Positions 24,846 to 34,372 of a stretch of 64,000 nucleotides of DNA are shown piece after piece; positions within the stretch are counted from its first letter, which is position 1; every line of letters starts with the position of its first letter. The stretch lies in contig NZ_CP133782.1 of assembly GCF_034351645.1 (NCBI RefSeq), positions 2,733,001-2,797,000 on the forward strand. The letters are read 5' to 3'. Position numbers and translations under genes: made by a program. Origin of the DNA: Pseudomonas sp. DC1.2. Lineage in GTDB: Bacteria > Pseudomonadota > Gammaproteobacteria > Pseudomonadales > Pseudomonadaceae. The notes beneath the pieces were generated by a model. That model worked only from the letters and a program-made list of their open reading frames with translations, was not told the DNA's origin and did not search any database.

Positions 24846-26342
24846 TTAAAGGGTTGCGACATACCGTTGATAGCGTTCGTAGGCCTGCTGACAGTCCGCA
24901 ACATTGTTGGCTATCGGCAAGGTTTCACTGGTCAGGTCAAGCTTCACGCACCGCGCGCAGAGGTCGGCCAGTGTTTCCTCATGGCCGGTTGCCCAGGACG
25001 TGCACCATGCCGCTTGAATGGCCGCGCCGAGGGCGGCGGCTTCGCTGTGTTCGGTGCAGATGACCGGGGTGTTCATGATGTCGGCGACGATCTGCCGCCA
25101 CACTGCGCTTTTTGAGCCTCCACCGATTAAGCAAATGCTGCGGCTTTGTAAGCCATTTTGGCGTAGCAGGTCCAGCCCGTAACGCAGGCCGAAGGTCGTG
25201 CCTTCGACCACCGCACGGCAGAGGTTAGCCTGTGTCAGGTTGGTCATGGTCAGCCCCAGCAGACTGCCGGTGGCGTGGGGCAGGGCAGGCACGCGTTCTC
25301 CATTGAGGAACGGCAGCATGCACACGCCTTCGGCGCCAATCGGGGCTTGGGCGATGAGGCTGTTGAATTGATCGATATCGAGGTCAAACAAGTCACGGAT
25401 CACGCCCGTGGCATTGGTCAGGTTCATGGTGCAGATTAACGGTAACCAGCCGCCACTGGAGGCGCAGAAGGTCGCGACCGCAGCATCCGGGCTGACCCTG
25501 GGTTGGTCGGCATAGGCGTAGACCGTGCCCGAAGAGCCGAGGCTCATGGTGATTGCGCCGGGCTTTATGTTGCCGGTGCCGATGGCGCCCAGCATATTGT
25601 CGCCGCCGCCGCTGGACACGCGTGCCTGAGGGTTGAGGCCTAAGTGCTCGGCGATGCTCGGCAGCAGCGTACCGACCGGGTGGTGGGCGTCAATCAGCTC
25701 CGGCAGTGCGGCTTGCAGACGTCCGCTCGGATCGATATCGCGCACTAGCTGCAAGTCCCATTGACGGGTGCGCACGTTGAAGTAGCCGGTACCCGAGGCG
25801 TCGCCATACTCGCTGCAACTGCGGCCGGTGAGCCAGTAGTTGAGGTAGTCGTGTGGCAGCAGGATGCGGGCGATTCGGGAAAAAATCTGCGGATGATGTT
25901 CCTTGGTCCAAAGCAGTTTGGACACGGTGTAGCCCGGTGCGATCACCACGCCGAGGCGTTCCAGCGAACCCTTTTCACCCCCCAAGTGAACCAACAAACG
26001 GTCGTTCTGCGGTGTGGATTCGGTGTCGCACCAAAGTTTGGCCGGGCGCAGGACCTGGCCTTGGTCGTCCAGTATCACCAAGCCGTGTTGCTGGCCTGAA
26101 ACGCCAATGCCCAGGATGTCCTGACCGCTGACGTTCGCCGCAAACAGCGCGCTGCGGGTCGCCAAAGTGAACGAGTCTAGCCATTGTGTGGTGTCTTGCT
26201 CACGACGGCCGTCAGCGCCACTGATCAAGGTATGGGCGGCGGCACCCTGGCCCAGCACCTGACCGCTGGTGGCATCGAGAATGATCGCTTTGGTGCCTTG
26301 GGTGCCGCAGTCGATACCCAGGAATAATTGTTGGTTTGCCAT
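24846..26342 (-). CDS. mtlY: Xylulokinase MtlY (FGGY family)
   Basis: The protein has 498 residues, the usual xylulokinase length. It begins FLGIDCGTQGTKAIILD (phosphate loop). It has GVSGQQHGLVILD with the catalytic-side residues, GGGDNMLGAIGTGNIKPGAITMSLGSSGTVYAY, and the FGGY C-terminal LIGGGSKSAVWRQIVADI and EAAALGAAIQAAW. It phosphorylates D-xylulose formed from D-arabitol by MtlD. A 110-bp palindromic repeat separates it from mtlD. Confidence 0.93.
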   Translation of the reverse strand: MANQQLFLGIDCGTQGTKAIILDATSGQVLGQGAAAHTLISGADGRREQDTTQWLDSFTLATRSALFAANVSGQDILGIGVSGQQHGLVILDDQGQVLRPAKLWCDTESTPQNDRLLVHLGGEKGSLERLGVVIAPGYTVSKLLWTKEHHPQIFSRIARILLPHDYLNYWLTGRSCSEYGDASGTGYFNVRTRQWDLQLVRDIDPSGRLQAALPELIDAHHPVGTLLPSIAEHLGLNPQARVSSGGGDNMLGAIGTGNIKPGAITMSLGSSGTVYAYADQPRVSPDAAVATFCASSGGWLPLICTMNLTNATGVIRDLFDLDIDQFNSLIAQAPIGAEGVCMLPFLNGERVPALPHATGSLLGLTMTNLTQANLCRAVVEGTTFGLRYGLDLLRQNGLQSRSICLIGGGSKSAVWRQIVADIMNTPVICTEHSEAAALGAAIQAAWCTSWATGHEETLADLCARCVKLDLTSETLPIANNVADCQQAYERYQRYVATL

Positions 26343-26359
26343 GTCATGACCCTACCGAA

Positions 26360-26469
26360 GATCGCTCCCATGCTCTGCGTGGGAATGCCTCATGGACGCT
26401 CTGCGTCCGCTTTTGGAGGGGACGCGGAGCGTCCCGGGCTGCATTCCCACGCAGAGCGTGGGAATGATC
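26360..26469. repeat. Composite palindromic repeat between mtlD and mtlY
   Basis: The ends (26360-26388 and 26441-26469) are near-perfect inverted copies of 29 bp with three mismatches; each contains a hairpin of the form CCCACGC-N3-GCGTGGG. Two inner hairpins share the core GGACGC-N3-GCGTCC. The element starts on the mtlD stop codon. It resembles MITE/BIME-type repeats dispersed in P. fluorescens genomes, and its hairpins could affect the amounts of mtlYZ mRNA. Confidence 0.8.
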
Positions 26470-27940
26470 AGGCGAGTACCTTTTCCAACGTCCGTGTCAC
26501 GCCCACTTCACGCAAGCTGTTAACGCACCATTCAAACGCCGCCACAAATTCAGGCGAACGCGGTATCGCCATGCCAAAGACCTCCTCAACCGCCAGCAAT
26601 CGCTGACTGATCAACTCGTCATCCGCCACCAACGCCTGACAGAACGTCGCGCGCGGATCAGGAATCGAGTAGGTATCGCCATTCTCATCCACGCCCTTCA
26701 AGTACAGCGCCCAGGCGGCGACCACCAACGCCGCGCGCTTGGTTTCCTGACCATCGGCAATCAGACGGTTGATCGTCGGCACGGTGAATTTTGGAAACTT
26801 CGACGAGCCATCCGAGCACACTCGTTCCAGTTGATCGGCAATCGCCTGATTGGAAAACCGCGCCACCAGGGTGTTTTTGTATTCGGTGAGATCAATCCCG
26901 GGCACGGGTGCCAGTTGCGGCGTCACGTCCAAGTCCATGTAAGCGCGCATATAACGCACGAACAGCGGGTCGTTCATGGTTTCGTGAACGAAGCGGTAAC
27001 CCTTCAAAAAGCCCAGATACGTCAGCGCCAAGTGGCTGCCGTTGAGCAGTTTTATTTTCATCTCTTCATACGGTGTGACGTCGTCGGTGAACTGTACGCC
27101 GACTTTTTCCCAGGCCGGACGACCGTTAACGAAGTTGTCTTCGAGTACCCATTGCACAAACGGTTCGCAAACCACCGGCCAGGCGTCATCGACCGCATGT
27201 TTGTCGGCCAGTTGCAGGCGGTGCTCGGTGCTGGTCATCGGCGTAATGCGATCAACCATGGCATTTGGGAAACTAACGTTGGTATCGATCCAGTCGCGCA
27301 AATTGGCATCGCGCAGGGCCGCGAACGCCAGCAGGGCTTTGCGGGTGACCGCGCCGTTGTGTGGCAAGTTATCGCAGGACATCAACGTGAACGCAGGCGT
27401 ACCGGCTGAACGACGTTTGGCCAATGCGGCGCAGAGAAAACCGAACACCGTTTTGGGTGCATTTGGGTGTGCCAGGTCGTGCTGGATCTGTGGCAGATGG
27501 GCCATGAACTCGCCGCTGCTGTCATCGATGCAGTAGCCGCCCTCGGTGATGGTCAGGGAGACGATGCGGATCTGCGGGCTGGCCAGTTTTTCGATCAGTG
27601 CTTCGGCGCCATCTTCGGCCAATAGCATGTCGCGAATCGCGCCGATAACCCGCACTTCGGTGCTGTCGGTGTCGCCCAGCTCGAACAGCGTGAACAGGTA
27701 ATCCTGCTCTTTCAAATCATCTCGCGCCCGGCGATCTTCGGCGCGCAAGCCGACGCCGCAAATCGCCCAATCCAGGCCTTCGCCGGTATTCATCAACGCA
27801 TCGGTGTAATACGCCTGATGCGCCCGATGGAAACCACCGACGCCGATATGCGCGATGCCTTGGCGCGTGTCGCTCAGGGCATAGGCGGGCAGGACCACCT
27901 CGGGGGCGAGGCGATTGAGGTTCTGTTTATTCAGTTTCAT
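26468..27940 (-). CDS. mtlD: Mannitol/arabitol 2-dehydrogenase MtlD
   Basis: This 490-residue enzyme is of the polyol-specific long-chain dehydrogenase family. Lys295, Asn300 and His303 in YEEMKIKLLNGSHLALTYLG fall at the same numbers as the catalytic residues recalled for P. fluorescens mannitol 2-dehydrogenase. The N-terminal NAD site HIGVGGFHRAHQAYY is intact. It oxidises D-mannitol to fructose, D-arabitol to xylulose and glucitol in the cytoplasm. It lies 15 bases downstream of mtlK. Confidence 0.95.
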   Translation of the reverse strand: MKLNKQNLNRLAPEVVLPAYALSDTRQGIAHIGVGGFHRAHQAYYTDALMNTGEGLDWAICGVGLRAEDRRARDDLKEQDYLFTLFELGDTDSTEVRVIGAIRDMLLAEDGAEALIEKLASPQIRIVSLTITEGGYCIDDSSGEFMAHLPQIQHDLAHPNAPKTVFGFLCAALAKRRSAGTPAFTLMSCDNLPHNGAVTRKALLAFAALRDANLRDWIDTNVSFPNAMVDRITPMTSTEHRLQLADKHAVDDAWPVVCEPFVQWVLEDNFVNGRPAWEKVGVQFTDDVTPYEEMKIKLLNGSHLALTYLGFLKGYRFVHETMNDPLFVRYMRAYMDLDVTPQLAPVPGIDLTEYKNTLVARFSNQAIADQLERVCSDGSSKFPKFTVPTINRLIADGQETKRAALVVAAWALYLKGVDENGDTYSIPDPRATFCQALVADDELISQRLLAVEEVFGMAIPRSPEFVAAFEWCVNSLREVGVTRTLEKVLA

Positions 27941-27955
27941 CGCGGGCTCTCTAAA

Positions 27956-29059
27956 TCAGGCTGCGGCGCGTAACGGGCGGGTCAGCGCCACGCCGTCGGC
28001 ATCGAATAAATGGCAGTGTTCGGCAGCCAAATGTAGGCTCAGCGCTTCGCCATAACGGCTGGCCAAGTCACCGCGAACGCGCATGGTCAACGCTTCGCCG
28101 GACGAGGTCACGACATGGCAGAAGGTGTCGCTGCCCAGGCGTTCGCTGACGTCGGCGGTGACTTGCAAAGTGCAGTCGCCGGTTTGCGCCAGGTTCAGGT
28201 GTTCCGGGCGGATCCCCAGCGTCACAGCACTGCCAACGCTCAAGCTGAGACGGCTTAATGGCAAGGTGATGCGGGTGCCGGCGTCCAGCAGCACTTCGCA
28301 ATTCTGGCTTTCGACGCGGGTGACTCGGCCCTTGAGAAAACCCATTTTCGGCGTGCCGAGGAACCCGGCGACAAACAGGTTGGCTGGCTGGTGATACAGG
28401 TCCAGCGGCGAGCCGACCTGTTCGATTTTGCCGCCATTGAGCACCACGACTTTGTCGGCCATGGTCATGGCTTCGACCTGGTCGTGTGTCACGTAGATCA
28501 TCGTGGCTTGCAGCTCTTTGTGCAGGCGCAACAGTTCCAGGCGCATCTGCACCCGCAGGGCGGCGTCCAGGTTGGACAGCGGTTCGTCGAACAGGAAGAT
28601 TTTCGGGTTGCGCACAATCGCCCGGCCGATTGCCACGCGCTGACGCTGGCCGCCGGACAGCTGTTTCGGCTTGCGCTCCAGCATCGGCCCAAGTTCGAGG
28701 ATGCGTGCCGCTTCGCCGACTTTCTTCTCGACTTCGGCTTTCGGAACACCGGCCAGATCGAGGGCGAACGACATGTTCTTTTTCACGGTCATGTGCGGGT
28801 ATAGCGCGTAAGTCTGGAACACCATCGCCAAATCGCGCTTGGCGGGGCTGACTTCAGTAATGTCACGGCCATCAAGTTCGATGGTGCCGTCGCTGACCTC
28901 TTCCAGGCCGGCGATCAGGCGCAGCAGCGTGGATTTGCCGCAGCCCGAGGGGCCGACGAACACCACGAATTCCTTGTCGTTCACTTCCAGGTCTATGCCT
29001 TTGATGATGGAAAAGCCTTCGAAGCCTTTTTGCAGATTCTTGATTTTCAGGTTGGCCAT
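27956..29059 (-). CDS. mtlK: Polyol ABC transporter ATPase MtlK
   Basis: The protein has 367 residues of the MalK/UgpC type. It has Walker [10 protein letters not shown] (residues 36-44), Q loop [14 protein letters not shown], signature [14 protein letters not shown], Walker [13 protein letters not shown] and H loop [10 protein letters not shown]-terminal regulatory OB/TOBE region ([14 protein letters not shown]) follows. It powers uptake of mannitol, arabitol and glucitol with MtlE, MtlF and MtlG. Confidence 0.94.
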   Translation of the reverse strand: MANLKIKNLQKGFEGFSIIKGIDLEVNDKEFVVFVGPSGCGKSTLLRLIAGLEEVSDGTIELDGRDITEVSPAKRDLAMVFQTYALYPHMTVKKNMSFALDLAGVPKAEVEKKVGEAARILELGPMLERKPKQLSGGQRQRVAIGRAIVRNPKIFLFDEPLSNLDAALRVQMRLELLRLHKELQATMIYVTHDQVEAMTMADKVVVLNGGKIEQVGSPLDLYHQPANLFVAGFLGTPKMGFLKGRVTRVESQNCEVLLDAGTRITLPLSRLSLSVGSAVTLGIRPEHLNLAQTGDCTLQVTADVSERLGSDTFCHVVTSSGEALTMRVRGDLASRYGEALSLHLAAEHCHLFDADGVALTRPLRAAA

Positions 29060-29091
29060 GGTGGCGCTCCTTTATGCGAATTCTTAGAGGG

Positions 29092-29922
29092 CTATTTCAC
29101 AGCGCCGAACGACAGGCCGCGGACCAGTTGTTTCTGACTGATCCAGCCGAAGATCAGAATCGGCGCGCAGGCCAGTGTCGAGACCGCCGACAACTTGGCC
29201 CAGAACAGTCCTTCTGGGCTGGAGTACGAGGCGATCAACGCGGTCAGTGGCGCGGCTTTGGACGAGGTCAGGTTCAATGACCAGAACGCTTCGTTCCAGC
29301 ACAGGATCAGTGACAGCAACACCGTGGACGCCAGGCCTCCTTTGGCGATGGGTAGCAGCACCCGGATCATTTCCTGCCACAGCGTCGCGCCGTCGAGGCG
29401 GGCGGCTTCGAGGATATCTTTCGGAATGTCCTTGAAGTAGGTGTAAATCATCCAGACCACAATCGGCAGGTTGATCAGCGTGTAGATCACGATCAGGGCA
29501 GTGCGCGTATCGAGTAGGCCGAAGCTCTTGGCCAGCAGGTAGATCGGCATCAGCACGCCCACCGGCGGCAGCATTTTGGTGGAGAGCATCCACAACAAGG
29601 TGCCTTTGGTGCGTTTGGTTTCGTAGAACGCCATGGAGTAGGCGGCTGGCACCGCGATGAGCAGGCACAGCGCCGTGGCGCTGAAGGAAATCACCACCGA
29701 GTTCCAAGCAAAACTGAAGTAGTCGCTGCGCTCGTTGATGTGCAGGTAGTTCTCTAGCGTCGGCGTGAAAATGAACTGCGGCGGTGTGGCGAACGCGTCG
29801 ATTTCGGTTTTGAAACTGGTCAGCACCATCCAGAAAATCGGGAAGAAGATCAGGATCGCGATGGCCCAGGCCAGGGTGCCGAGCAGCAGGCTTTGCAGAC
29901 GGCGGGATTGTTGAAGAGTCAT
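29092..29922 (-). CDS. mtlG: Polyol ABC transporter permease MtlG
   Basis: This 276-residue inner-membrane protein has six predicted helices, starting with LLLGTLAWAIAILIFFPIFWMVLTSF. The coupling motif of binding-protein-dependent permeases (EAARLDGATLWQEMIRVLLPIAKGGL) contacts MtlK. It resembles MalG-type subunits. It is 32 bases before mtlK and 10 bases after mtlF. Confidence 0.93.
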   Translation of the reverse strand: MTLQQSRRLQSLLLGTLAWAIAILIFFPIFWMVLTSFKTEIDAFATPPQFIFTPTLENYLHINERSDYFSFAWNSVVISFSATALCLLIAVPAAYSMAFYETKRTKGTLLWMLSTKMLPPVGVLMPIYLLAKSFGLLDTRTALIVIYTLINLPIVVWMIYTYFKDIPKDILEAARLDGATLWQEMIRVLLPIAKGGLASTVLLSLILCWNEAFWSLNLTSSKAAPLTALIASYSSPEGLFWAKLSAVSTLACAPILIFGWISQKQLVRGLSFGAVK

Positions 29923-29932
29923 GGCGCGGGCC

Positions 29933-30859
29933 TCAGGCTTTGTCTGTCAGGTTTTTGCCGATCATGCGCACCAGCACGATGGCCGCGATGTTGGCAATCA
30001 CCACCGCAATCAAACCGCCGGCGGACGCCATGCCGACGTCAAACTGCACCAGCGCCTGGTTGTAGATCAGGTAGGCGAGGTTGGTTGAGGCATAACCGGG
30101 ACCACCGTTGGTGGTGGTAAAGATTTCGGCGAACACCGACAGCAGAAAGATCGTCTCTATCATCACGACCACCGCAATCGGTCGCGCCAGATGTGGAAGT
30201 GTCAGGTGCCAGAAAATCGCAATGGGTCCGGCACCGTCCAGGCGCGCTGCTTCTTTCTGCTCTTGGTCGAGGGACTGCATGGCGGTCATCAGAATCAGGA
30301 TCGCGAAGGGCAGCCATTGCCACGACACAATGATGATGATCGACAGCAACGGGTAGTGCGCCAGCCAGTCCACCGGTTGCGCACCGAACAGCTTCCAGGC
30401 GTAGGCGAGAATCCCGGAGACCGGGTGGAAGATCAGGTTTTTCCAGATCAGCGCACCGACCGTGGGCATGATGAAGAACGGCGAGATCAGCATGACCCGC
30501 ACGATACCGCGCCCCATAAACTCACTGGCCTCAAGCAACGCACTGATCAAAACGCCGAACACCACACTGATCAGCAGCACGCTACCCACCAGCAACAGCG
30601 TGTTGGTGGCGCCCGGCAGGAAACCCGAGTCACTCAGGAAGTAAGTGAAGTTTTCCAGCCCAACGAATTGGTTTTCACCGGGGTAGAGCAGGTTGTAGCG
30701 GATCAACGAAAAGTACAGAGTCATGCCCAGTGGCACGATCATCCACAGCAGTAGCAACGCCACTGACGGGCTGACCAGAAACCAGCCAGGGTTGGCCAGA
30801 CGGTTTTTACGCACCGGCTGGGCAATGTCCAGGTGAGTGTTTGCAGTTGAAATATTCAT
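29933..30859 (-). CDS. mtlF: Polyol ABC transporter permease MtlF
   Basis: This 308-residue MalF-type permease has a short cytoplasmic N-terminus, then six helices beginning GWFLVSPSVALLLLWMIVPLGMTLYFSL. The coupling loop is EAARLDGAGPIAIFWHLTLPHLARP. It pairs with MtlG in the membrane. A REP element lies between it and mtlE. Confidence 0.93.
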   Translation of the reverse strand: MNISTANTHLDIAQPVRKNRLANPGWFLVSPSVALLLLWMIVPLGMTLYFSLIRYNLLYPGENQFVGLENFTYFLSDSGFLPGATNTLLLVGSVLLISVVFGVLISALLEASEFMGRGIVRVMLISPFFIMPTVGALIWKNLIFHPVSGILAYAWKLFGAQPVDWLAHYPLLSIIIIVSWQWLPFAILILMTAMQSLDQEQKEAARLDGAGPIAIFWHLTLPHLARPIAVVVMIETIFLLSVFAEIFTTTNGGPGYASTNLAYLIYNQALVQFDVGMASAGGLIAVVIANIAAIVLVRMIGKNLTDKA

Positions 30860-30897
30860 GGCATTAAAACCGAGTCATGCAGACCTATGAAGATCCG

Positions 30898-30955
30898 ATG
30901 TAGGAGCGGGCTTGCTCGCGAGTAAGCCTGCTCCCACCGCGGGTGGGAGCAGGTT
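30898..30955. repeat. REP-type palindromic element between mtlE and mtlF
   Basis: It begins TGTAGGAGCGGGCTTGCTCG, the common Pseudomonas REP core. It continues into CCTGCTCCCACC (30928-30939) and GGTGGGAGCAGG (30943-30954), a perfect 12-bp stem with a 3-nt loop. It lies just after the mtlE stop. Such elements protect upstream mRNA from 3' decay or partly terminate transcription. Confidence 0.85.
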
Positions 30956-30961
30956 TCGGGA

Positions 30962-32275
30962 CTACTTGGGGTAACCGGCGCGCTTCATCTCACGCTCGGT
31001 GGTTTGCTGGGCGTCCGCTAAGGCCTTGTCGACGGTTGTGGTGCCGACCAAGGCGCCTGAGAACAGCTTGCCAACCTGCGTCCCCACCGCCTGGAACTCG
31101 GGAATCGTTACGAGCTGGATACCAATGTACGGGACGGGTTTGAGCGTAGGCTTGCTGGGGTCCGCTGCTTTCAGCGACTCAAGGGTTACTTTGGCGAACG
31201 GCGCGGCGGCCATGTAAGCCTCGCTGTAGGTGGAAACGCGTGTGCCTGGCGGCACATTCGCGATGCCATCTTTTTCGGCGACCAGCGTACCGTAAGCCTT
31301 GGAAGTGGCCCAGGCACTGAACGTTTTCGCTGCGTCCTTGGCCTTTGAACTGGTCGGAATGGCCAGCGCCCAGGAATACAGCCACGCCGAGCCCTTATCC
31401 GTGACTTGGTGCGGTGCGTAGGTAAAACCGACGTGATCGCTGACTTTGCTTTGGGTTTTGTCGGTGACGAAAGAACCGGCAACACTGGCGTCGACCCAAA
31501 TTGCACATTTGCCGCTGTTGAACAACGCGAGATTTTCGTTGAAACCGTTGCTTGATGCGCCCGGTGGGCCGGATTTCTTCATGGTGTCGACGTAGAAGTT
31601 GAGTGCGTTTTTCCACTCGGTCCCGGTGAATTCCGGTTGCCATTTCTCATCGAACCAGCGCGCACCGTAGGCGTTGGCAATGGTCGTGATCAGCGCCATG
31701 TTTTCGCCCCAACCAGCCTTGCCGCGCAGGCAGATACCGTACTGCTCTTGATCGGGCTTGTTGAGTTTGCTGGCGAATTCGCCGATCTGTTCCCAGGTCG
31801 GGTGCTCAGGCATCGTCAGTCCAGCGTCCTTGAACAGGTCGGTGCGGTAATAAGTGATGGAGCTTTCAGCATAGAACGGCAATGCGTAAAGCGAGCCTTT
31901 GACTGATAGGCCTTCACGCACTGATGGGAAAACATCGTCGAGGGCGTAACTGGCCGGCAGGTCCTTCATGGGCTCTAACCAACCCTTTGCACCCCAGAGT
32001 GCGGCTTCGTACATGCCGATGGTCAGCACATCGAACTGCCCGCCTTGGGTGGCGATGTCGGTGGTCAGGCGTTGGCGCAGGACGTTTTCTTCGAGCACCA
32101 CCCAATTGAGCTTGATGTCCGGATGTTCGGCTTCGAAGGTTTTCGAGAGCTTTTGCATGCGGATCATGTCGCTGTTGTTGACGGTGGCGATTGTCAGAGT
32201 CTGAGCGCCGAGGCTGACGCTACTGAGGGTCATGCAGGTAAGGGCAAGCAGCGCTTTTACAGAAGGTTGCATCAT
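30962..32275 (-). CDS. mtlE: Polyol-binding periplasmic protein MtlE
   Basis: The protein has 437 residues with signal peptide VKALLALTCMTLSSVSLGAQ. The mature part TLTIATVNNSDMIRMQKLSKTFEAEHPDIKLNWVVLEENVLRQRLTTDIATQGGQFDVLTIGMYEAALW is a family 1 solute-binding fold. A strong AAGGAG site precedes ATGATG. It captures mannitol, arabitol and glucitol and delivers them to MtlFG. As first gene of the operon it is followed by a REP hairpin, which fits the higher binding-protein levels usual for ABC systems. Confidence 0.94.
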   Translation of the reverse strand: MMQPSVKALLALTCMTLSSVSLGAQTLTIATVNNSDMIRMQKLSKTFEAEHPDIKLNWVVLEENVLRQRLTTDIATQGGQFDVLTIGMYEAALWGAKGWLEPMKDLPASYALDDVFPSVREGLSVKGSLYALPFYAESSITYYRTDLFKDAGLTMPEHPTWEQIGEFASKLNKPDQEQYGICLRGKAGWGENMALITTIANAYGARWFDEKWQPEFTGTEWKNALNFYVDTMKKSGPPGASSNGFNENLALFNSGKCAIWVDASVAGSFVTDKTQSKVSDHVGFTYAPHQVTDKGSAWLYSWALAIPTSSKAKDAAKTFSAWATSKAYGTLVAEKDGIANVPPGTRVSTYSEAYMAAAPFAKVTLESLKAADPSKPTLKPVPYIGIQLVTIPEFQAVGTQVGKLFSGALVGTTTVDKALADAQQTTEREMKRAGYPK

Positions 32276-32499
32276 GCACTCCTTTTCTGCCCCCGGAGGG
32301 TGACAGAAGGACAGTTATTGTTTTTGTGTCTTCCGAAGGCAGGAAGAATGTGCGCTGATTACAGCCTTCAATTGGTGTGTTGACAAATCATCCATCGCAC
32401 TTAAATCGATACTTTTTTGCACTCGGGTTTAGAGAGCGCTTGTCTGCCTTTTGTACCCACTTCATGCATACAGGTGTCGAGTGCGGGATCTCTCGAGGG
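32276..32499 (-). promoter_or_regulatory. mtl operon promoter region
   Basis: These 224 bases separate mtlR (same strand) from mtlE and must hold the MtlR-activated promoter. I could not pick one clear -35/-10 pair or assign MtlR half-sites from sequence alone. Confidence 0.4.
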
Positions 32500-33405
32500 T
32501 TAACCCAGGTTTTGCTCGGTCAACCGTTGCACCGCCAATCGACGGTAATGGGAGGGTGTCATTCCCTTGAGTTGCTGGAAACGTCGATTAAAGTTGGAAA
32601 TATTGTTGAAACCCGACTCAAAGCACACATCAGTCACCGGTTTATCACCATCAGCCAGCAGTTCGCAGGATTTGCTGATGCGCAGGCGATTAACGAACTC
32701 GATGAAGCAGCGCCCGGTGGCTTGCTTGAATACTCGGCTGAAGTACGTGGGCTTCATGCCAAGGTGCTCGGCGACTTCCTCCAGCGGCAGTTCTCGGGCG
32801 TAGTGCGCGAAGATGTAATCGACTGCGCGGTTGGTGCGCTCGATATTGTGCTCATCAGCTAGTTGCGGGGTTGTGGCGCCTGACAGCAATTGGTAATCAT
32901 CAGAGGCTGCCAGCAGCTCCAGCAAAATGAAAAAGTGCCCGAGGCGAGTGACCCCCTGGGTGTCGGCGATACGCTGCATCAGGCTCATCGCCTGACGTAT
33001 CGTGCGCTTGCAGCGAAACTCAATGCCGTATTGCGCACGCTCCAGCAGGGGCGTCAGGGTCTTGAGTTCGGCGAAGACCAACAGACCACTGTCGAACAAC
33101 TCGTCAGTGAAGTTGACCAGCATGTCGCGCTTGGGCACCACTTCGTCTTCTCCCACCTGGCTGATCCAGTTGTGGGGGAGGTTGGGGGCCGTGAGAAAAA
33201 GCGTTTCCGGGTAGAAATTACCGATGTAATCACCGATGAACACCTTGCCGGAGCTGGCGACGATCAGATGCAGTTCGTATTCCTTATGGAAATGCCAGCG
33301 CACCAAAGGGCAGGGAAATCCGTGCTCACGGTAGATGATGGACAACCCGTTATGGTCGTCCATCAATTCGTAGGAGGGGTCGGTAATTTTCGCGGTGCGT
33401 GTCAT
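32500..33405 (-). CDS. mtlR: AraC-family activator MtlR of the mannitol operon
   Basis: The protein has 301 residues. The N-terminal cupin sensor includes WHFHKEYELHLIVASSGKVFIGDYIGNFYPETLFLTAPNLPHNWI. The C-terminal AraC DNA-binding domain has two helix-turn-helix motifs (LPLEEVAEHLGMKPTYFSRVFKQATGRCFIEFVNRLRIS and DVCFESGFNNISNFNRRFQQLKGMTPSHYR). It matches P. fluorescens MtlR, which activates mtlE-Z when polyols are present. It lies upstream of mtlE in the same direction, with its own promoter. Confidence 0.92.
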   Translation of the reverse strand: MTRTAKITDPSYELMDDHNGLSIIYREHGFPCPLVRWHFHKEYELHLIVASSGKVFIGDYIGNFYPETLFLTAPNLPHNWISQVGEDEVVPKRDMLVNFTDELFDSGLLVFAELKTLTPLLERAQYGIEFRCKRTIRQAMSLMQRIADTQGVTRLGHFFILLELLAASDDYQLLSGATTPQLADEHNIERTNRAVDYIFAHYARELPLEEVAEHLGMKPTYFSRVFKQATGRCFIEFVNRLRISKSCELLADGDKPVTDVCFESGFNNISNFNRRFQQLKGMTPSHYRRLAVQRLTEQNLG

Positions 33406-33463
33406 ATCAGGGCACTTTTATTGTTATAGCGCCTTGATCATGCCTCTTTCAAAGGCAATAACG

Positions 33464-34348
33464 CTAGCCAGCCGGGGTATGCAAACGGCTGCCGTAAACC
33501 GCTTTCATGCTGGAGGCGCTCCAGCAGTAGGTCACGATGTTGGATTCCTCAAAGAAATCTGTACTGATGATGCTACAGCGTGTGACCCAATCACGAGAGG
33601 TCGCAAACCAGTCGTTGATGTGGTGTTTTATGTCCTGGGGGCCGCCAAGAAGTGTGTAGCAGGTGGCGGGGAGTGACCATAGAAATGGCGTGTTAGGCGT
33701 GGACGACAGCGTTGCGGATATATGATTTTTCAGCTCGTGCGTATTGGTAAACGTCATGCCGCTCCACTTGTGGGGGATGCGCGGCCAGAAGTACAGGTCA
33801 TTCAGTTCTCGGTGAGGAGGGCCAGACAATATGATCCTGCGACGGCAACTGGCTCGCTTGAGTTCACCGACGGTTTTTAATGCATCAGTGCAGGGAATAA
33901 GCCGCTGGGATAGCCGGCTCATCAGTAGGTCATTCATTTTTTTAAAGGCAAACGGCTTCTCAGCGTCGCCCAGTTGATGAAAATCGAAAACAATGAACTC
34001 TTCCGGGTAAAGGTCGAGAAATGTGGTGACGGCGCTGATCAGTTCATCCAGCACGCGATGTGACTGATAGCCATTGTGATGGAAGTAAAAAATTGATTGA
34101 TCCGCACCCTCGGTATAACCCAGTCGGATATCGAAAGCACGTGCGCCATGGCTCAACTGCCAGGAAAACGAATCGTTTTGACACGTGCCCCAGTTTCCGA
34201 AAACAACTTCATAGTTAGGCGATTTTTTATCCATCCCACTGTTATGCGTGCAGGGCCAGACAATATCGGTCAGCAGGATGCTATTGATATCAAGCACATT
34301 ACTCATCCAGGTGTTTTTATTCAAATAGTCTTGTCTGAACTGTGGCAT
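33464..34348 (-). CDS. PI-PLC-like phosphodiesterase, copy 1
   Basis: The protein has 294 residues and no signal peptide; GGAGG precedes the ATG. It has the X-domain layout of bacterial phosphatidylinositol-specific phospholipase C: VWPCTHNSG (His35), GARAFDIRLGY (Asp73, Arg75), YFHHNGY (His90/91), EEFIVFDFHQL. The two His are the expected general base and acid. No calcium-binding C2 or EF-hand domain is present. It is a paralogue of the next gene upstream. Substrate and place of action are unknown; secretion would need a non-Sec route such as type VI or type III. Confidence 0.8.
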   Translation of the reverse strand: MPQFRQDYLNKNTWMSNVLDINSILLTDIVWPCTHNSGMDKKSPNYEVVFGNWGTCQNDSFSWQLSHGARAFDIRLGYTEGADQSIFYFHHNGYQSHRVLDELISAVTTFLDLYPEEFIVFDFHQLGDAEKPFAFKKMNDLLMSRLSQRLIPCTDALKTVGELKRASCRRRIILSGPPHRELNDLYFWPRIPHKWSGMTFTNTHELKNHISATLSSTPNTPFLWSLPATCYTLLGGPQDIKHHINDWFATSRDWVTRCSIISTDFFEESNIVTYCWSASSMKAVYGSRLHTPAG

Positions 34349-34372
34349 CGGTAACCTCCATGTATTATTTTA

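Noticed and set aside
23894-24904. Longer start of mtlZ at 24904
   Set aside because: It would overlap mtlY by about 60 bases, and the family start MYLVCGEALFDFF is at 24832.
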